In this document: positions 38,201-46,312 of the stretch, piece by piece
Layout of the letters: every line of letters starts with the position of its first letter
How positions within the stretch are numbered: the first letter of the stretch is position 1
Assembly (NCBI RefSeq): GCF_000526155.1
Contig: NZ_JAFN01000001.1
Coordinates: 1,306,501 to 1,370,500, forward strand
Direction: 5' to 3'
Length of the DNA stretch: 64,000 bases
Source of the DNA: Deferrisoma camini S3R1
GTDB taxonomy: Bacteria > Desulfobacterota > Deferrisomatia > Deferrisomatales > Deferrisomataceae
Notes under the pieces: model-generated
What the model was told of the DNA's origin: nothing
Databases searched by the model: none
What the model saw: the letters and a program-made list of their open reading frames with translations, nothing else
Translations under genes and position numbers: made by a program

Positions 38201-38277
38201 TGGACGACGAGGGGTTCAAGCGCTGGCTCACCGACACGGTGTTCGGGCTGACCTACGAGGAGGAGCAGGCGGCGTAG
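35260..38277 (+). CDS. hsdR: Type I restriction endonuclease subunit HsdR
   Basis: A 1005-residue ATP-dependent restriction subunit. The N-terminal nuclease domain has ALDLVLFVNGLPVFTFELKN, the PD-(D/E)xK core with E-x-K. The motor follows with Walker A HSAGSGKSNSIAWL, Walker B VIDEAHSSQGG, motif III AFTATPKNK, and the second RecA domain including DKFQTGYDEPLLHTMYVDK and LSRLNRAHPKKHD. A C-terminal helical domain binds HsdM/S. It cleaves DNA away from unmethylated sites after translocation. ATG overlaps the rhuM-fic stop (ATGA). No premature stop is seen, so the system looks intact. Confidence 0.96.
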   Translation: MTRTTDTTERGLERLICTALTGSACDPGTVPEPGAVGERPEGFGGSGWIGGRPEDYDRDYCVDLAQLRTFLYVTQPEVAEALDLTANSPTRRKFLARLQGEVAKRGVVNVLRNGVRHGPHHVELFYGTPSPGNERAQELYRENRFSVTRQLRYSRDETQRALDLVLFVNGLPVFTFELKNRLTKQTVHDAIEQYKRDRNPREPLFQHGRCVAHFAVDDSEVWFCTELKGKASWFLPFNQGWNDGAGNPPNPNGLKTEYLWKEVLTPQSLTDILENYAHLVETKDPDTGRRLRRQIFPRYHQLDAVRKLLADAARHGAGRRYLVQHSAGSGKSNSIAWLVHQLVGLQRDGAPVFDSIVVVTDRRILDRQIRDTIRQFAQVSATVGHAERSGDLRRFLEGGKKIVITTLQKFPFILDEIGAEHAGRRFAIVIDEAHSSQGGRTTARMHQALAGAAGDEGEDFEDRLNRIMEARRLLPNASYFAFTATPKNKTLEIFGEPDPQPDGTVKHRPFHVYTMKQAIQEGFILDVLAHYTPVKSYYRLVKTVEDDPEFDVKRARKKLKRFVEGHDHPIRLKAEIMVDHFHDQVLARGKIGGEARAMVITSGIERAIRFYHAIEAYLRERKSPYRAVVAFSGQYDHGGRMVTEATLNGFPSNLIPEKIRQDPYRFLVVADKFQTGYDEPLLHTMYVDKVLSGVKAVQTLSRLNRAHPKKHDTFVLDFVNDPEVIRKAFEPYYRRTILADETDPNKLHDLKAALDGYQVYAPERVDEFVRLYLAGAPRDRLDPFLDQAVAAYLTELDEDGQVEFKGKAKAFLRTYNFLSAVLPYTHAPWEKLSIFLEFLVPKLPAPAEEDLARGILEAIDMESYRVEKQAAMRIALDDRDAEIDPVPAGGGGHKPEPELDRLSNIVREFNERFGNIPWSDADRVRRLITEEIPARVAADPAYRNARRHSDRQNARIEHDKALARVMTAILQDDTELFRRFMDDEGFKRWLTDTVFGLTYEEEQAA

Positions 38278-38291
38278 GGGGGCGCAGACCC

Positions 38292-38891
38292 CTACACGCC
38301 GAGGAGCAGCGGCACCAAGAGCGGCACCAGCGCGCTCAGGGCGAAGCCGTTCACGAAGCCCACGAGCGCGGCGGCGTCGCCCGCGTAGCGCTCGATCAGG
38401 GGCAGGGTGGTGTCCATGGTGGTGGCGCCGCCCGGTGCCACGGCCACGTAGGGCCCGAGCCGCCGGGCCACCACCGGGATCAGGCCGATGGCCAGGAGCT
38501 CTCGGAGCACGTTGGCCAGAAACGCCACCGAGCCCAGGTCGGGCAGGCCCGCGTCCGCGATCAGCACGGCCGACAGGCTGTACCACCCGAACCCGGCCGA
38601 CACGGCCAGGCTCTCGCGCGGGCCGAGGGTCGTGACCCAGGCCGCGCACCACCCCCCGGCCAGGGTGCCCAGCACCGTGCCCACGGGCACCAGGAACGCG
38701 TACCGGTCGGCGGTGAAGAGCCGCCGCAGGGCCGCCCGGTCCCGGCCGATGTCGTACCCGATCCACACCAGCAGCAGGTACAGGGCCCACCGGGTCAGGT
38801 CGCTGCTGCGGGCCACCAGGGCCTCGGGCAGCAGCCCGGCCTGGGCGGCCGCCGCACCGGCCACCACGCTGAGCACCAGGGCCGCGGTCAC
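38292..38891 (-). CDS. LysO-family exporter, C-terminal half as a separate gene
   Basis: 199 residues with about six membrane helices, matching the C-terminal two-thirds of LysO (DUF340) lysine exporters: RWALYLLLVWIGYDIGRDRA, the charged GFGWYSLSAVLIADAG, FLANVLRELLAI and GGATTMDTTLPLIERYAG. The start is a GTG at 38891 overlapping the stop of the upstream half (GTGA) with GGAGG before it. The two proteins would have to associate in the membrane. It converges on hsdR with a 14-bp gap. Confidence 0.85.
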   Translation of the reverse strand: MTAALVLSVVAGAAAAQAGLLPEALVARSSDLTRWALYLLLVWIGYDIGRDRAALRRLFTADRYAFLVPVGTVLGTLAGGWCAAWVTTLGPRESLAVSAGFGWYSLSAVLIADAGLPDLGSVAFLANVLRELLAIGLIPVVARRLGPYVAVAPGGATTMDTTLPLIERYAGDAAALVGFVNGFALSALVPLLVPLLLGV

Positions 38892-39160
38892 GGCCGCCTC
38901 CGGGCCAGCCGGTCGAGCCCCCACACCGCGGCCACGCTGCCGGCCACGGCGAGCACGGCCACCACGAGCGCGTTCCACCCGAACCGGCCGATCTTGGCCG
39001 GCAGGTCCGGGTCCCGGCCGATCCCCACCCCCATGAAAAAGAGGAGCCCCAGGATCGTGGCGGGCAAGAACCGCTGCTGCAACCGACGAAGAAGCGGCCG
39101 GGCCCCCAGGACGACTCCCAGGGCGATCCCGGCCGCAAGGCAGGCCAAGTACGCAAACAC
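38888..39160 (-). CDS. LysO-family exporter, N-terminal half as a separate gene
   Basis: 90 residues with three hydrophobic helices (FAYLACLAAGIALGVVLGA, FLPATILGLLFFMGVGIGRD, ALVVAVLAVAGSVAAVWGL), corresponding to the N-terminal DUF340 region of LysO. I chose the GTG at 39160 (AAAGGA upstream); longer starts would translate B-class repeat DNA. Coupled by GTGA to the C-terminal half. Confidence 0.8.
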   Translation of the reverse strand: MFAYLACLAAGIALGVVLGARPLLRRLQQRFLPATILGLLFFMGVGIGRDPDLPAKIGRFGWNALVVAVLAVAGSVAAVWGLDRLARRRP

Positions 39161-39177
39161 GTTCGGGTCCTTTCGGA

Positions 39178-39205
39178 CGGCTGGGAGGCTGGAAAGCTGG
39201 GAGGC
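39178..39205. repeat. B-class array upstream of the lysO-like pair
   Basis: CGGCTGGGAGGCTGGAAAGC and TGGGAGGCG: three 8-bp units. Confidence 0.6.
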
Positions 39206-39247
39206 GAACCCCTTTAGGCATCGGGCCAAGCCTCCCAAGACCCAGCC

Positions 39248-39281
39248 TCTAGTTTCCAGTTTCTAGTCTCTAGTTTCTAGC
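39248..39281. repeat. D-class array 1 (period 7)
   Basis: Units CTAGTTT, CCAGTTT, CTAGTCT, CTAGTTT, CTAG between the lysO-like pair and hemE. Confidence 0.75.
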
Positions 39282-39340
39282 TCGCCCCTGCCCCGCCGGG
39301 CCACCGGCGCCGCGCCGCCCCTCCCCCTCCCTCCCGGGAT

Positions 39341-39380
39341 CTAGTTTCCAGTTTCTAGTCTCTAGTCTCTAGCTTCTAGC
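39341..39380. repeat. D-class array 2 running into the hemE stop codon
   Basis: CTAGTTTCCAGTTTCTAGTC and further CTAG units. The last CTAG supplies the TAG stop codon of hemE (39376-39378, minus strand). Confidence 0.75.
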
Positions 39381-40401
39381 CCGCCCCTGCCTCGTGGACC
39401 GCCTCGACCAGGGCCTTGACGTTGTCCACCGGCACCATGGGCAGGATGCCGTGGCCCAGGTTGAACACGTGGCCCTTGGCCGGCCGGCCCTTCTCCACGA
39501 TCTCGCGGGCCCGCTCCACCACCAGGTCCCGGGGGCCCAGGAGCACCGTCGGGTCCAGGTTGCCCTGCACCCCGAACTCTTGCCCCACCCGGGCCACGGC
39601 GTCGGCCAGGTCTATGTGCCAGTCGATGCCCAGCACGTCGCCCCCGGCCGTGCGGATGTGGTCGAGGAGCAGCCCGCAGCCCTTCACGAAGTGGATCACC
39701 GGGACGCTGCGGTCCAGCCCGGCGATCACCCGCTTGGAGTAGGGCAGTACGTACTCGGCGTAGTCCGCGGGCGACAGGATGCCGCCCCAGGTGTCGAACA
39801 CCTGCACGGCCTGGGCCCCGGCCGCGATCTGGGCGTTCAGGTACCGGATCACGGTCTCGGAGACCTTGTCCATGAGCGCCCGGTACACCTCGGGGGCCGC
39901 GTACATCATCCTTTTCAGGTTCTCGAAGTTCCGGGACCCCTTGCCCTCGACCATGTAGGCCGCCAGGGTGAACGGGGCGCCCGAGAACCCGATCAGCGGC
40001 ACCCGGCCGCCGAGCTCCCGGCGGATGAGCCGCACCGCGTCCAGCACGAACGGCACGTCGGCCTCGGGCTCGCAGATCCGGAGCTTCTCCACGTCGGCCG
40101 CGGTGCGCACCGGCTCGGCGAACACCGGTCCGGGGTTGAACTCGATCGAGCACCCCATCCCCTCCAGGGGGATCATGATGTCCGAGAACAGGATCGCGGC
40201 GTCCACGCCCAGGAGGTCCACGGGCTGCAGGGTGACCTCGCAGGCCAGCTCGGGCACGTGGCACACCTCGAGGAACGAGTGCTTGGCCCGCACGGCCCGG
40301 TACTCGGGCAGGTACCGGCCGGCCTGGCGCATGATCCAGATCGGGGTGGTGTCCACGGGCAGGCCCCGGCAGGCGTTCAGGAATCGGTCGGCTCGGCTCA
40401 T
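39376..40401 (-). CDS. hemE: Uroporphyrinogen decarboxylase
   Basis: 341 residues. It removes four acetate carboxyls from uroporphyrinogen III to give coproporphyrinogen III. Family signatures are the N-terminal PIWIMRQAGRYLPEYRA with its active-site arginines, the substrate aspartate region AILFSDIMIPLEGMG, FSGAPFTLAAYMVEG and the C-terminal VFNLGHGILP. It is the terminal gene of the tetrapyrrole cluster. Its stop codon lies in a D-class repeat. Repeats also separate it from the radical SAM gene upstream. Confidence 0.97.
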   Translation of the reverse strand: MSRADRFLNACRGLPVDTTPIWIMRQAGRYLPEYRAVRAKHSFLEVCHVPELACEVTLQPVDLLGVDAAILFSDIMIPLEGMGCSIEFNPGPVFAEPVRTAADVEKLRICEPEADVPFVLDAVRLIRRELGGRVPLIGFSGAPFTLAAYMVEGKGSRNFENLKRMMYAAPEVYRALMDKVSETVIRYLNAQIAAGAQAVQVFDTWGGILSPADYAEYVLPYSKRVIAGLDRSVPVIHFVKGCGLLLDHIRTAGGDVLGIDWHIDLADAVARVGQEFGVQGNLDPTVLLGPRDLVVERAREIVEKGRPAKGHVFNLGHGILPMVPVDNVKALVEAVHEAGAG

Positions 40402-40429
40402 ATTGGGTGTCTCCCGGTGATGGGCGTTT

Positions 40430-40505
40430 CAGGGACGAAAGGGACGCAAGGGACCCAAGGAAAGGCATCCCGGCTTCCCAGCCTCCTAGCTTTCCAGCCT
40501 CCTCG
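40430..40505. repeat. C-class array followed by B-class array
   Basis: CAGGGACGAAAGGGACGCAA and GGGACCCAAGG (40430-40460, period 9), then CTTCCCAGCCTCCTAGC and TTTCCAGCCTCC (40473-40503), which is the B word on the opposite strand and encodes the end of the radical SAM protein. Confidence 0.75.
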
Positions 40506-41550
40506 GCACATACGAGCAGAACGGCTCGGCCTCCAGGTAGTCGCCGCTCACGGCGTAGGCCCGGGCCCGGCAGCCGCCGCACACGTTCAGGAACTCGCAC
40601 GCGCCGCACTTACCCTTGTAGCCCTTGAAGTTCCGAAGGTCCTGGAACAGGGGGCTCTCGAACCAGATCTTCCGGAAGGGGGTCCTCTTCACGTTGCCCG
40701 CGCTCATGGGGAAGTACGAGCACGGCTTCACCTCGCCGAAGCAGTCGATCAGGCAGATGGACTGGGCCGCGATACACCCCTTGCCCCCGCCGGTGGAGAA
40801 GGTGAGGCTGCGGCGCTGGAACCGCACGCCCTCCTTCTTCGCCATCTGGGGCACGATCCGGTAGTAGTGGGGCGCGCAGGTGGGCCGCATCAGGATCTCG
40901 TGCTCCTCCTTCTCCTGGCGGTAGTGCCACTCGAGGATCTCCTCGTAGTCCTCCTTGGAGATCAGCTCCTCGAACAGGTCCTCGCCCCGGCCGGTGGGCA
41001 CGATCATGAACAGGTACCAGGCCGTGGCCCCGAGCTCCTTGGCCAGCCGGAAGGTGTCGGCGATGTGGGCCTGGTTGCGCTTGGTGAAGGACGAGTTGAT
41101 CAGGAACTTCACCCCGTGCCTGCGAAACAGCTCGGCGGCCCGCACCACCCCCTCGAACGCGCCGGGGCACTGCCGGAAGTCGTCGTGCACCTCGGCCGTG
41201 GGCCCGTCGAGCGACAGGGAGACCATCTTGATGTCGGCCTCGAGCATCCGGCGGCACACCTCGTCGGTGACCAGGGTGCCGTTGGTGGCCATGCACATCC
41301 GGAACCCCTTGTCGGTGCCGTACCGGGCGATCTCCCAGATGTCGGGCCGCAGGAGCGGCTCGCCCCCCGAGAGCACGATCACCGGCGTGGAAACCTCGGC
41401 GATGTCGTCCAGGAGCTTCTTGGCCTCGTCGGTGGTGAAGTCGCCCTGGGCGGCCTCCAGGTCCGAGGAGCACCGGCAGTGCACGCACCGCAGGTTGCAC
41501 CGCTGCGTGGTTTCCCACGCGATCCACTTGGGAAGAAACGGTTGTGTCAT
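40486..41550 (-). CDS. Radical SAM/SPASM haem-biosynthesis enzyme, AhbD-like (AhbC/NirJ family)
   Basis: 354 residues. The radical SAM cluster motif is [11 protein letters not shown] (C-x3-C-x2-C) near residue 18, then [12 protein letters not shown]. The C-terminal SPASM region holds auxiliary-cluster cysteines ([35 protein letters not shown]). Relatives act in alternative haem or haem d1 synthesis: AhbD decarboxylates iron-coproporphyrin III to haem, and AhbC removes acetates from didecarboxysiroheme. The setting fits AhbD best, but the subtype is not certain. The last residues, RRLES, and the stop codon are encoded by B-class repeat. Confidence 0.85.
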   Translation of the reverse strand: MTQPFLPKWIAWETTQRCNLRCVHCRCSSDLEAAQGDFTTDEAKKLLDDIAEVSTPVIVLSGGEPLLRPDIWEIARYGTDKGFRMCMATNGTLVTDEVCRRMLEADIKMVSLSLDGPTAEVHDDFRQCPGAFEGVVRAAELFRRHGVKFLINSSFTKRNQAHIADTFRLAKELGATAWYLFMIVPTGRGEDLFEELISKEDYEEILEWHYRQEKEEHEILMRPTCAPHYYRIVPQMAKKEGVRFQRRSLTFSTGGGKGCIAAQSICLIDCFGEVKPCSYFPMSAGNVKRTPFRKIWFESPLFQDLRNFKGYKGKCGACEFLNVCGGCRARAYAVSGDYLEAEPFCSYVPRRLES

Positions 41551-41567
41551 TGGCTTCTCTGCTGGGG

Positions 41568-41636
41568 GTCCGAGGGACTCAAGGGACAAAAGGGACGTAA
41601 GGAAACCGGCGGCCCAGCCGCCTAGCCGCCCAGCGC
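41568..41636. repeat. C-class array followed by B-class array
   Basis: TCCGAGGGACTCAAGGGACA, AAAGGGACGTAAGG (41568-41602) then CCCAGCCGCCTAGCCGCCCA (41613-41632). The latter encodes the last residues and stop of the cobA-hemD gene. Confidence 0.75.
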
Positions 41637-43151
41637 CAAAAAATACTCCTCTGCCGCGGCCACCAGGCCCCGCAGGGTGTACTCGGCCGGCACCACGGCT
41701 ACCGGCAGGCCCAGGGTTCGGGCCGTCCGCTCCGTGGCCGGGCCGATCACGGCGCACGGGATCCGGTCGGCCGGCACCCCCAGGTCCCGGCACAGGTCGG
41801 CGTAGTTGCGGGCCGCGGACGAGCTGGCCAGGGTCACGAGGTCGAGCCGGCCCTCCTTCAGGGCCTGCAGCCCCTCGGCCGGGTGGGTGGCGGGCTTCAC
41901 GTTCTCGTAGATGGGCAGCACCTCCACCCGGGCCCCCATGCGGGTGAGCTCGTTGGGGATCACGTCCCGGGCCTCCCGGGCCCGGGGCACCAGCACCGAC
42001 GCGCCCCGGAGCTCGGCGTGGGCGGCCAGGGCCTCGACCAGGGCCTCGGCCACGTACCGCCCCGGCACCACGTCGGCCCGGATGCCCCGGCCGGCCAGGG
42101 CCTCGGCCGTGCGGGGGCCCACGGCGCACACCCGGGCGGCGCCGAAGGCCCGGGCGTCCAGGCCCAGGGCTTCGAGCCGCTCGAACAGGAACCGCACCGC
42201 GTTGGCCGAGGACAGGATCACCCAATCGTAGGCGAACAGCTTGCGCAGGGCCGCCTCGATGCCGCTCGTGTGGCCGCAGGGCCGCAGCTCGATCAGGGGC
42301 AGCTCCACGGGCTCGGCCCCGCGCTCCCGCAACAAGCCCGACAGCTCCCCGGCCTGGTGGGCCGCCCGGGTCACGAGCACCCGCTTGCCGAACAGGGGCT
42401 TGTTCCCGAGCCACTCGCACCGGGCCCGAAGGCCCACCACGCCTCCCACGATCACCAGGGCCGGGGCCTTCACCCCGGCCTCCCGCGCCCGGTCCGCGAT
42501 GTCGCCCAGGGTGCCGGTGACCACCCGCTGGCCGGGCCAGGTGGCCCGCTCCACCACGGCCGTGGGCGTGGCCGGGTCCTTGCCCCCCTCGACCAGGCGC
42601 CGGGCCACGTCGCCCAGCTGGCGGATGCCCATGTAGATCACCACCGTGCCGCTCGCCCGGGCCAAGGCCTGCCAGTCGATCTCGGGACCGGTGCCGCCGT
42701 CCCGGCGGCGGTGGCCCGTGACCAGGGTCACCGAGGGGGCGTGGTCCCGGTGGGTCAGGGGGAACCCGGCGTACACCGCCGCGGCTGACGCCGAGGTGAC
42801 CCCAGGCACCACCTCGAAGGGGATGCCCGCCCGGGTCAGGGCCGTGGCCTCCTCCCCCAGCCGGCCGAACACGGCCGGGTCCCCGCCCTTCAGCCGCACC
42901 ACCACCTTTCCGGCCCGGGCCCGGTCCACGAGGGCCTGGTTGATCTCCTCCTGGGAGTGCTGGTGCACGTGGCCGATCTTTCCCATGGGCACCCGCTCGG
43001 CCCCGGCCGGGGCCCAGTCGAGCACCCGGGGGTGCACCAGGTTGTCGTACACCACCGCGTCGGCCCGGCCCAGCACCTCGCGGGCCCGTACGGTCACCAG
43101 GCCCGGGTCCCCCGGCCCGGCGCCCACCAGGTACACGAATCCCTTGCCCAC
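41622..43151 (-). CDS. Uroporphyrinogen-III C-methyltransferase / uroporphyrinogen-III synthase fusion
   Basis: 509 residues in two domains. Residues 1-~245 are the SUMT (CobA/CysG-C) methylase: [39 protein letters not shown] and [12 protein letters not shown]; it makes precorrin-2. Residues ~255-509 are Hem[21 protein letters not shown], the [15 protein letters not shown] loop and [16 protein letters not shown]; it closes hydroxymethylbilane to uroporphyrinogen III. One polypeptide thus feeds both haem and siroheme branches. The GTG at 43151 lies 2 bp after the hemC stop. Confidence 0.95.
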   Translation of the reverse strand: MGKGFVYLVGAGPGDPGLVTVRAREVLGRADAVVYDNLVHPRVLDWAPAGAERVPMGKIGHVHQHSQEEINQALVDRARAGKVVVRLKGGDPAVFGRLGEEATALTRAGIPFEVVPGVTSASAAAVYAGFPLTHRDHAPSVTLVTGHRRRDGGTGPEIDWQALARASGTVVIYMGIRQLGDVARRLVEGGKDPATPTAVVERATWPGQRVVTGTLGDIADRAREAGVKAPALVIVGGVVGLRARCEWLGNKPLFGKRVLVTRAAHQAGELSGLLRERGAEPVELPLIELRPCGHTSGIEAALRKLFAYDWVILSSANAVRFLFERLEALGLDARAFGAARVCAVGPRTAEALAGRGIRADVVPGRYVAEALVEALAAHAELRGASVLVPRAREARDVIPNELTRMGARVEVLPIYENVKPATHPAEGLQALKEGRLDLVTLASSSAARNYADLCRDLGVPADRIPCAVIGPATERTARTLGLPVAVVPAEYTLRGLVAAAEEYFLALGG

Positions 43152-43153
43152 GG

Positions 43154-44095
43154 TCAGGCCCCCTGGGGCCCGTTCAGCCGGTACACCTCGTCGAGGATCT
43201 CCCGGGCCCCCCGATCCAGCAGCTCCTCGGCCAGGCCCCGGCCCAGGTCGGCCGCGGCCTCGGCCGGCCCGGTGCGCTCGGCCCGGATCAGGGTCGAGCC
43301 GTCCAGGCTGCCCACCAGCCCCCGGAGCCGCAGGGTGCCGTCCCTGAGCTCGCCGAAGGCCGCGATCGGCACCTGGCACCCGCCCTCGAGCCGGGCCAGG
43401 AACGCCCGCTCGGCCGTCACCGTGGTCCAGGTGGGCTGGTGGCGCAGGGGGGCGATCCGGGCGTTGGTCTCGGGGTCGTCCACCCGGCACTCGATGCCCA
43501 CCGCGCCCTGGCCGATGGCCGGCAGGGTCACGTCCGGCCCCAGCAGCTCGGTGATCCGGTCGGCGAACCCCAGGCGCTTGACCCCGGCCGCGGCCAGCAC
43601 GATGGCGTCGTAGCCCCCTTCGGCCAGCTTGCGCAGCCGGGTGTCCACGTTGCCCCGCAGGTTCTCGAACTCGAGGTCGGGCCGCACGGCCCGCAGCTGG
43701 GCCTGGCGCCGCAGGCTCGAGGTGCCCACCCGGCTGCCGGCCGGAAGGTCCCCGAGGCCCGCGCCGTCCCGGGAGAACCAGGCGTCCCGCGGGTCCTCGC
43801 GCTCGCAGATCACGGGCAGGTGCAACCCCTCGGGCAGCTCGGTGGGCACGTCCTTCATGGAGTGCACCGCGATGTCGGCCCGGCCGTCCAAGAGGGCGTC
43901 CTCGATCTCCTTGACGAACAGACCCTTGCCGCCGACCTTGGCCAGGGGCACGTCCAGGATCTTGTCCCCCTTGGTGACCACCTTGACCAGCTCCACCTCC
44001 AGGCCGGGGTGGAGCCGCTCCAGTTCACTCTTGACCCAGTTGGCCTGCCACAGGGCGAGCTGGCTCTTCCGGGTGGCGATGCGCAGTGTTTTCAC
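43154..44095 (-). CDS. hemC: Hydroxymethylbilane synthase (porphobilinogen deaminase)
   Basis: 313 residues, polymerising four porphobilinogens on a dipyrromethane cofactor. The N terminus [20 protein letters not shown], the substrate loop [28 protein letters not shown] and the cofactor-attachment cysteine in [12 protein letters not shown] are all present. I chose the GTG at 44095 with AAGGAG 9 bp upstream; the longer ATG reading begins in repeat DNA. It lies between hemA and the cobA-hemD fusion in the same operon. Confidence 0.96.
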   Translation of the reverse strand: MKTLRIATRKSQLALWQANWVKSELERLHPGLEVELVKVVTKGDKILDVPLAKVGGKGLFVKEIEDALLDGRADIAVHSMKDVPTELPEGLHLPVICEREDPRDAWFSRDGAGLGDLPAGSRVGTSSLRRQAQLRAVRPDLEFENLRGNVDTRLRKLAEGGYDAIVLAAAGVKRLGFADRITELLGPDVTLPAIGQGAVGIECRVDDPETNARIAPLRHQPTWTTVTAERAFLARLEGGCQVPIAAFGELRDGTLRLRGLVGSLDGSTLIRAERTGPAEAAADLGRGLAEELLDRGAREILDEVYRLNGPQGA

Positions 44096-44104
44096 GAACG
44101 AAGC

Positions 44105-44180
44105 TCCTTGGTTTCGGCCAGGCAGCGAGGCGGCTGGGCGGCCGGAGCCCTCCGACATCCGCACGTCCTAGCGTCCTAAC
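44105..44180. repeat. B- and F-class repeats between hemA and hemC
   Basis: GGCAGCGAGGCGGCTGGGCG (B type), then CGTCCTAGCGTCCTAACG (F type, related to GGACGTTAGGACG at 21561). The F array supplies the hemA stop codon. Confidence 0.65.
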
Positions 44181-45456
44181 GTTGCTCTTCCTCCTCCAGG
44201 CCGAACAGGCGGCGCACCGCCTCCACCGACACCTCCAGCTCGCGGTCGCCGGCCGCCCGTTTCAGGTACACGGTGGGCTCGTGGAGGATCTTGTTGACGA
44301 TGGCCTGGCTCATGGCCTCCAGGCTCTTGCGCTGCTTGGCGGTGAGGCCGTCCCCGAACACCCGCAGGGTCTTCTCGAGCTCGGCCTTGCGGATCGCGTC
44401 GAACCGCTCCCGCAGGGCCCGGATGGTGGGGGTGACCTCCAGGGTCTTGAGCCACGCCTGGAAACTCTCCACCTCCTCGGCCACGATCCGCTCCGCCTTC
44501 TCGGCCTCCTTCTCCCGCTCCTTCTTGTTCTGCTCCACGACGCTCTGCAGGTCGTCCACGTCGTAGAGGTACACGTTGGGCAGGTCGTTGATCCGGGGGT
44601 CGATGTCCCGGGGCACGGCGATGTCGATCAGGAACATGGGCTTCTGCTTGCGGGCCTTCATGGCCGAGCGCACCGCCTCGACCCCCAGCACGAAGTGGGG
44701 CGCGCCGGTCGAAGAGATCACGATATCCACCTCGGGCAGGTGGTATGCGAACTCCTCGAACGGCACGGCACGGCCCTGGAACCGGCCGGCCAGCTCCTCG
44801 GCCCGGGCCAGGGTGCGGTTCGTCACCTGGACCTCGCGCACCCCGTTCTCCACCAGGTGGGTCACGGCCAGCTCGCACATCTCGCCCGCACCGATCACCA
44901 GCACGCTCTTGCCCTCGAGGCTGCCGAAGATCGCCCGGGCCAGCTGCACCGCCGCGAACGACACCGACACCGCGGCCTGGGCGATGGCGGTCTCGGTGCG
45001 CACCCGCTTGGCCGTGCTGAACGCCTTGTGCATGAACCTGTTGAGCACCAGGCCGGTGGCCTTGCCCGCGGCCGCCGCCTCATAGGCGTCCTTCACCTGC
45101 CCCAGGATCTGGGGCTCGCCCACCACCATGGAGTCGAGGCTCGAGGCCACCCGGAACACGTGCCGCACCGCCTCGGGCCCCTGGTACACGTACAGGTGGG
45201 GCCGCAGGTCCTCCAGGGGCAGGCCGTGGTACTCGGCGAAGAACCGCACCACCTGCTCCACGCCCTCGTCCCGGTCCCGGGCCGCTGCGTACACCTCCAC
45301 CCGGTTGCAGGTGGACACGATCACGGCCTCGGGCACCGCGTCGCCCACCCGCACCCGCTCCAGGGCGTCGTGCAGGCAGTCGGCCGCGAACGCCACCTTC
45401 TCGCGGATCTCCACCGGCGCGGTCTTGTGACTGAGCCCGACGACGATGATGTCCAT
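44176..45456 (-). CDS. hemA: Glutamyl-tRNA reductase
   Basis: 426 residues. It reduces glutamyl-tRNA(Glu) with NADPH, the first committed step of the C5 tetrapyrrole pathway. The N-terminal VGLSHKTAPVEIREKVAF, the catalytic cysteine in VIVSTCNRVEVYA, the NADPH loop VLVIGAGEMCELA and the C-terminal dimerisation helices are typical. The presence of hemA implies synthesis of 5-aminolaevulinate from glutamate. The start at 45456 lies 17 bp after the ccsA-like stop. Confidence 0.97.
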   Translation of the reverse strand: MDIIVVGLSHKTAPVEIREKVAFAADCLHDALERVRVGDAVPEAVIVSTCNRVEVYAAARDRDEGVEQVVRFFAEYHGLPLEDLRPHLYVYQGPEAVRHVFRVASSLDSMVVGEPQILGQVKDAYEAAAAGKATGLVLNRFMHKAFSTAKRVRTETAIAQAAVSVSFAAVQLARAIFGSLEGKSVLVIGAGEMCELAVTHLVENGVREVQVTNRTLARAEELAGRFQGRAVPFEEFAYHLPEVDIVISSTGAPHFVLGVEAVRSAMKARKQKPMFLIDIAVPRDIDPRINDLPNVYLYDVDDLQSVVEQNKKEREKEAEKAERIVAEEVESFQAWLKTLEVTPTIRALRERFDAIRKAELEKTLRVFGDGLTAKQRKSLEAMSQAIVNKILHEPTVYLKRAAGDRELEVSVEAVRRLFGLEEEEQR

Positions 45457-45472
45457 GGCGTCTCTTCCGGCC

Positions 45473-46312
45473 TCAGCCGGTGTAGATGTGGAGGCTCTTG
45501 AGGTCGGGGATCAGCTTCGGCAGCAGGAAGTTCACCCCCAGGAACGTGAACAGCACCGAGCCGAACCCCACGATGGACCAGATGGCCGCCCGGCGGCCCC
45601 GCCACCCCACGGTGAGCCGGCCGTGCAGGAGGGCGGCGTACAGGAACCAGGTGATCAGCGACCAGGTCTCCTTGGGATCCCAGCTCCAGTAGGTGCCCCA
45701 GACCTGCTGGGCCCAGATCGCGCCCGTGATGATGCCCATGGTGAGCAGCGGAAACCCCACGGTCAGGCACCGGTAGTTGAGATCGTCGAGCACGTCCAGG
45801 CTGGGCAGCCGCCGGAACAGGGCCCCCAGGCGCTTGCGCTTGAGCTGGCGCTCCTGGAGCAGGTACATCACCCCAGCCGCCGCGGCCACCGCGAACGCGC
45901 CGTCGCCCAGGAACAGCAGGCCCACGTGCACCGGCAGCCACCACGACTGCAGGGCCGCCGGCAGGGGCTCCACCTCGCCGTGCATCATCGTCGCCCCCAG
46001 CACGAACACCATGGCCACGGGCGTGGCGAAGGCGCCCAGGCTGGGCACGTGGTAGCGCAACTGCAGCAGCAGGTACAGGGCGGTCACGCACCACCCGAAA
46101 AAGCTCAGGGCCTCGTGCAGGTTGGTGACCGGCGTGTACCCCGCCTCGATGAACCGCACCACCAGCGCCAGCGTGTGGAGCCCGAAAGCCCCCCAGGTGA
46201 TCCGCTGGGCCCAGGTGCGCACCCCCGGCTGCAGGGTGACGAGGTAGGCCAGCTGGAGCACCGCTGCCAGCAGGTACACCAGGGCCGTTCCCTTCAACAT
46301 CCAGACGCTCAT
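45473..46312 (-). CDS. Cytochrome c assembly protein, CcsA/ResC-like (haem export)
   Basis: A 279-residue integral membrane protein with about eight helices. The haem-binding tryptophan-rich WWD-type motif reads WGTYWSWDPKETWSLITW near residue 205, with family histidines in LPVHVGLLFLGDGAF and LLHGRLTVGW. It would move haem to the cytochrome c attachment site with a CcsB/ResB partner, which is not in the window. The ATG at 46312 overlaps the upstream stop as ATGA and has GGAGG before it. Its place in the haem operon is common in cytochrome-rich bacteria. Confidence 0.92.
   Translation of the reverse strand: MSVWMLKGTALVYLLAAVLQLAYLVTLQPGVRTWAQRITWGAFGLHTLALVVRFIEAGYTPVTNLHEALSFFGWCVTALYLLLQLRYHVPSLGAFATPVAMVFVLGATMMHGEVEPLPAALQSWWLPVHVGLLFLGDGAFAVAAAAGVMYLLQERQLKRKRLGALFRRLPSLDVLDDLNYRCLTVGFPLLTMGIITGAIWAQQVWGTYWSWDPKETWSLITWFLYAALLHGRLTVGWRGRRAAIWSIVGFGSVLFTFLGVNFLLPKLIPDLKSLHIYTG

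Noticed and set aside
39248-39380. D-class repeats considered as a CRISPR array
   Set aside because: The units are only 7 bp with no spacers, and no cas gene is present.
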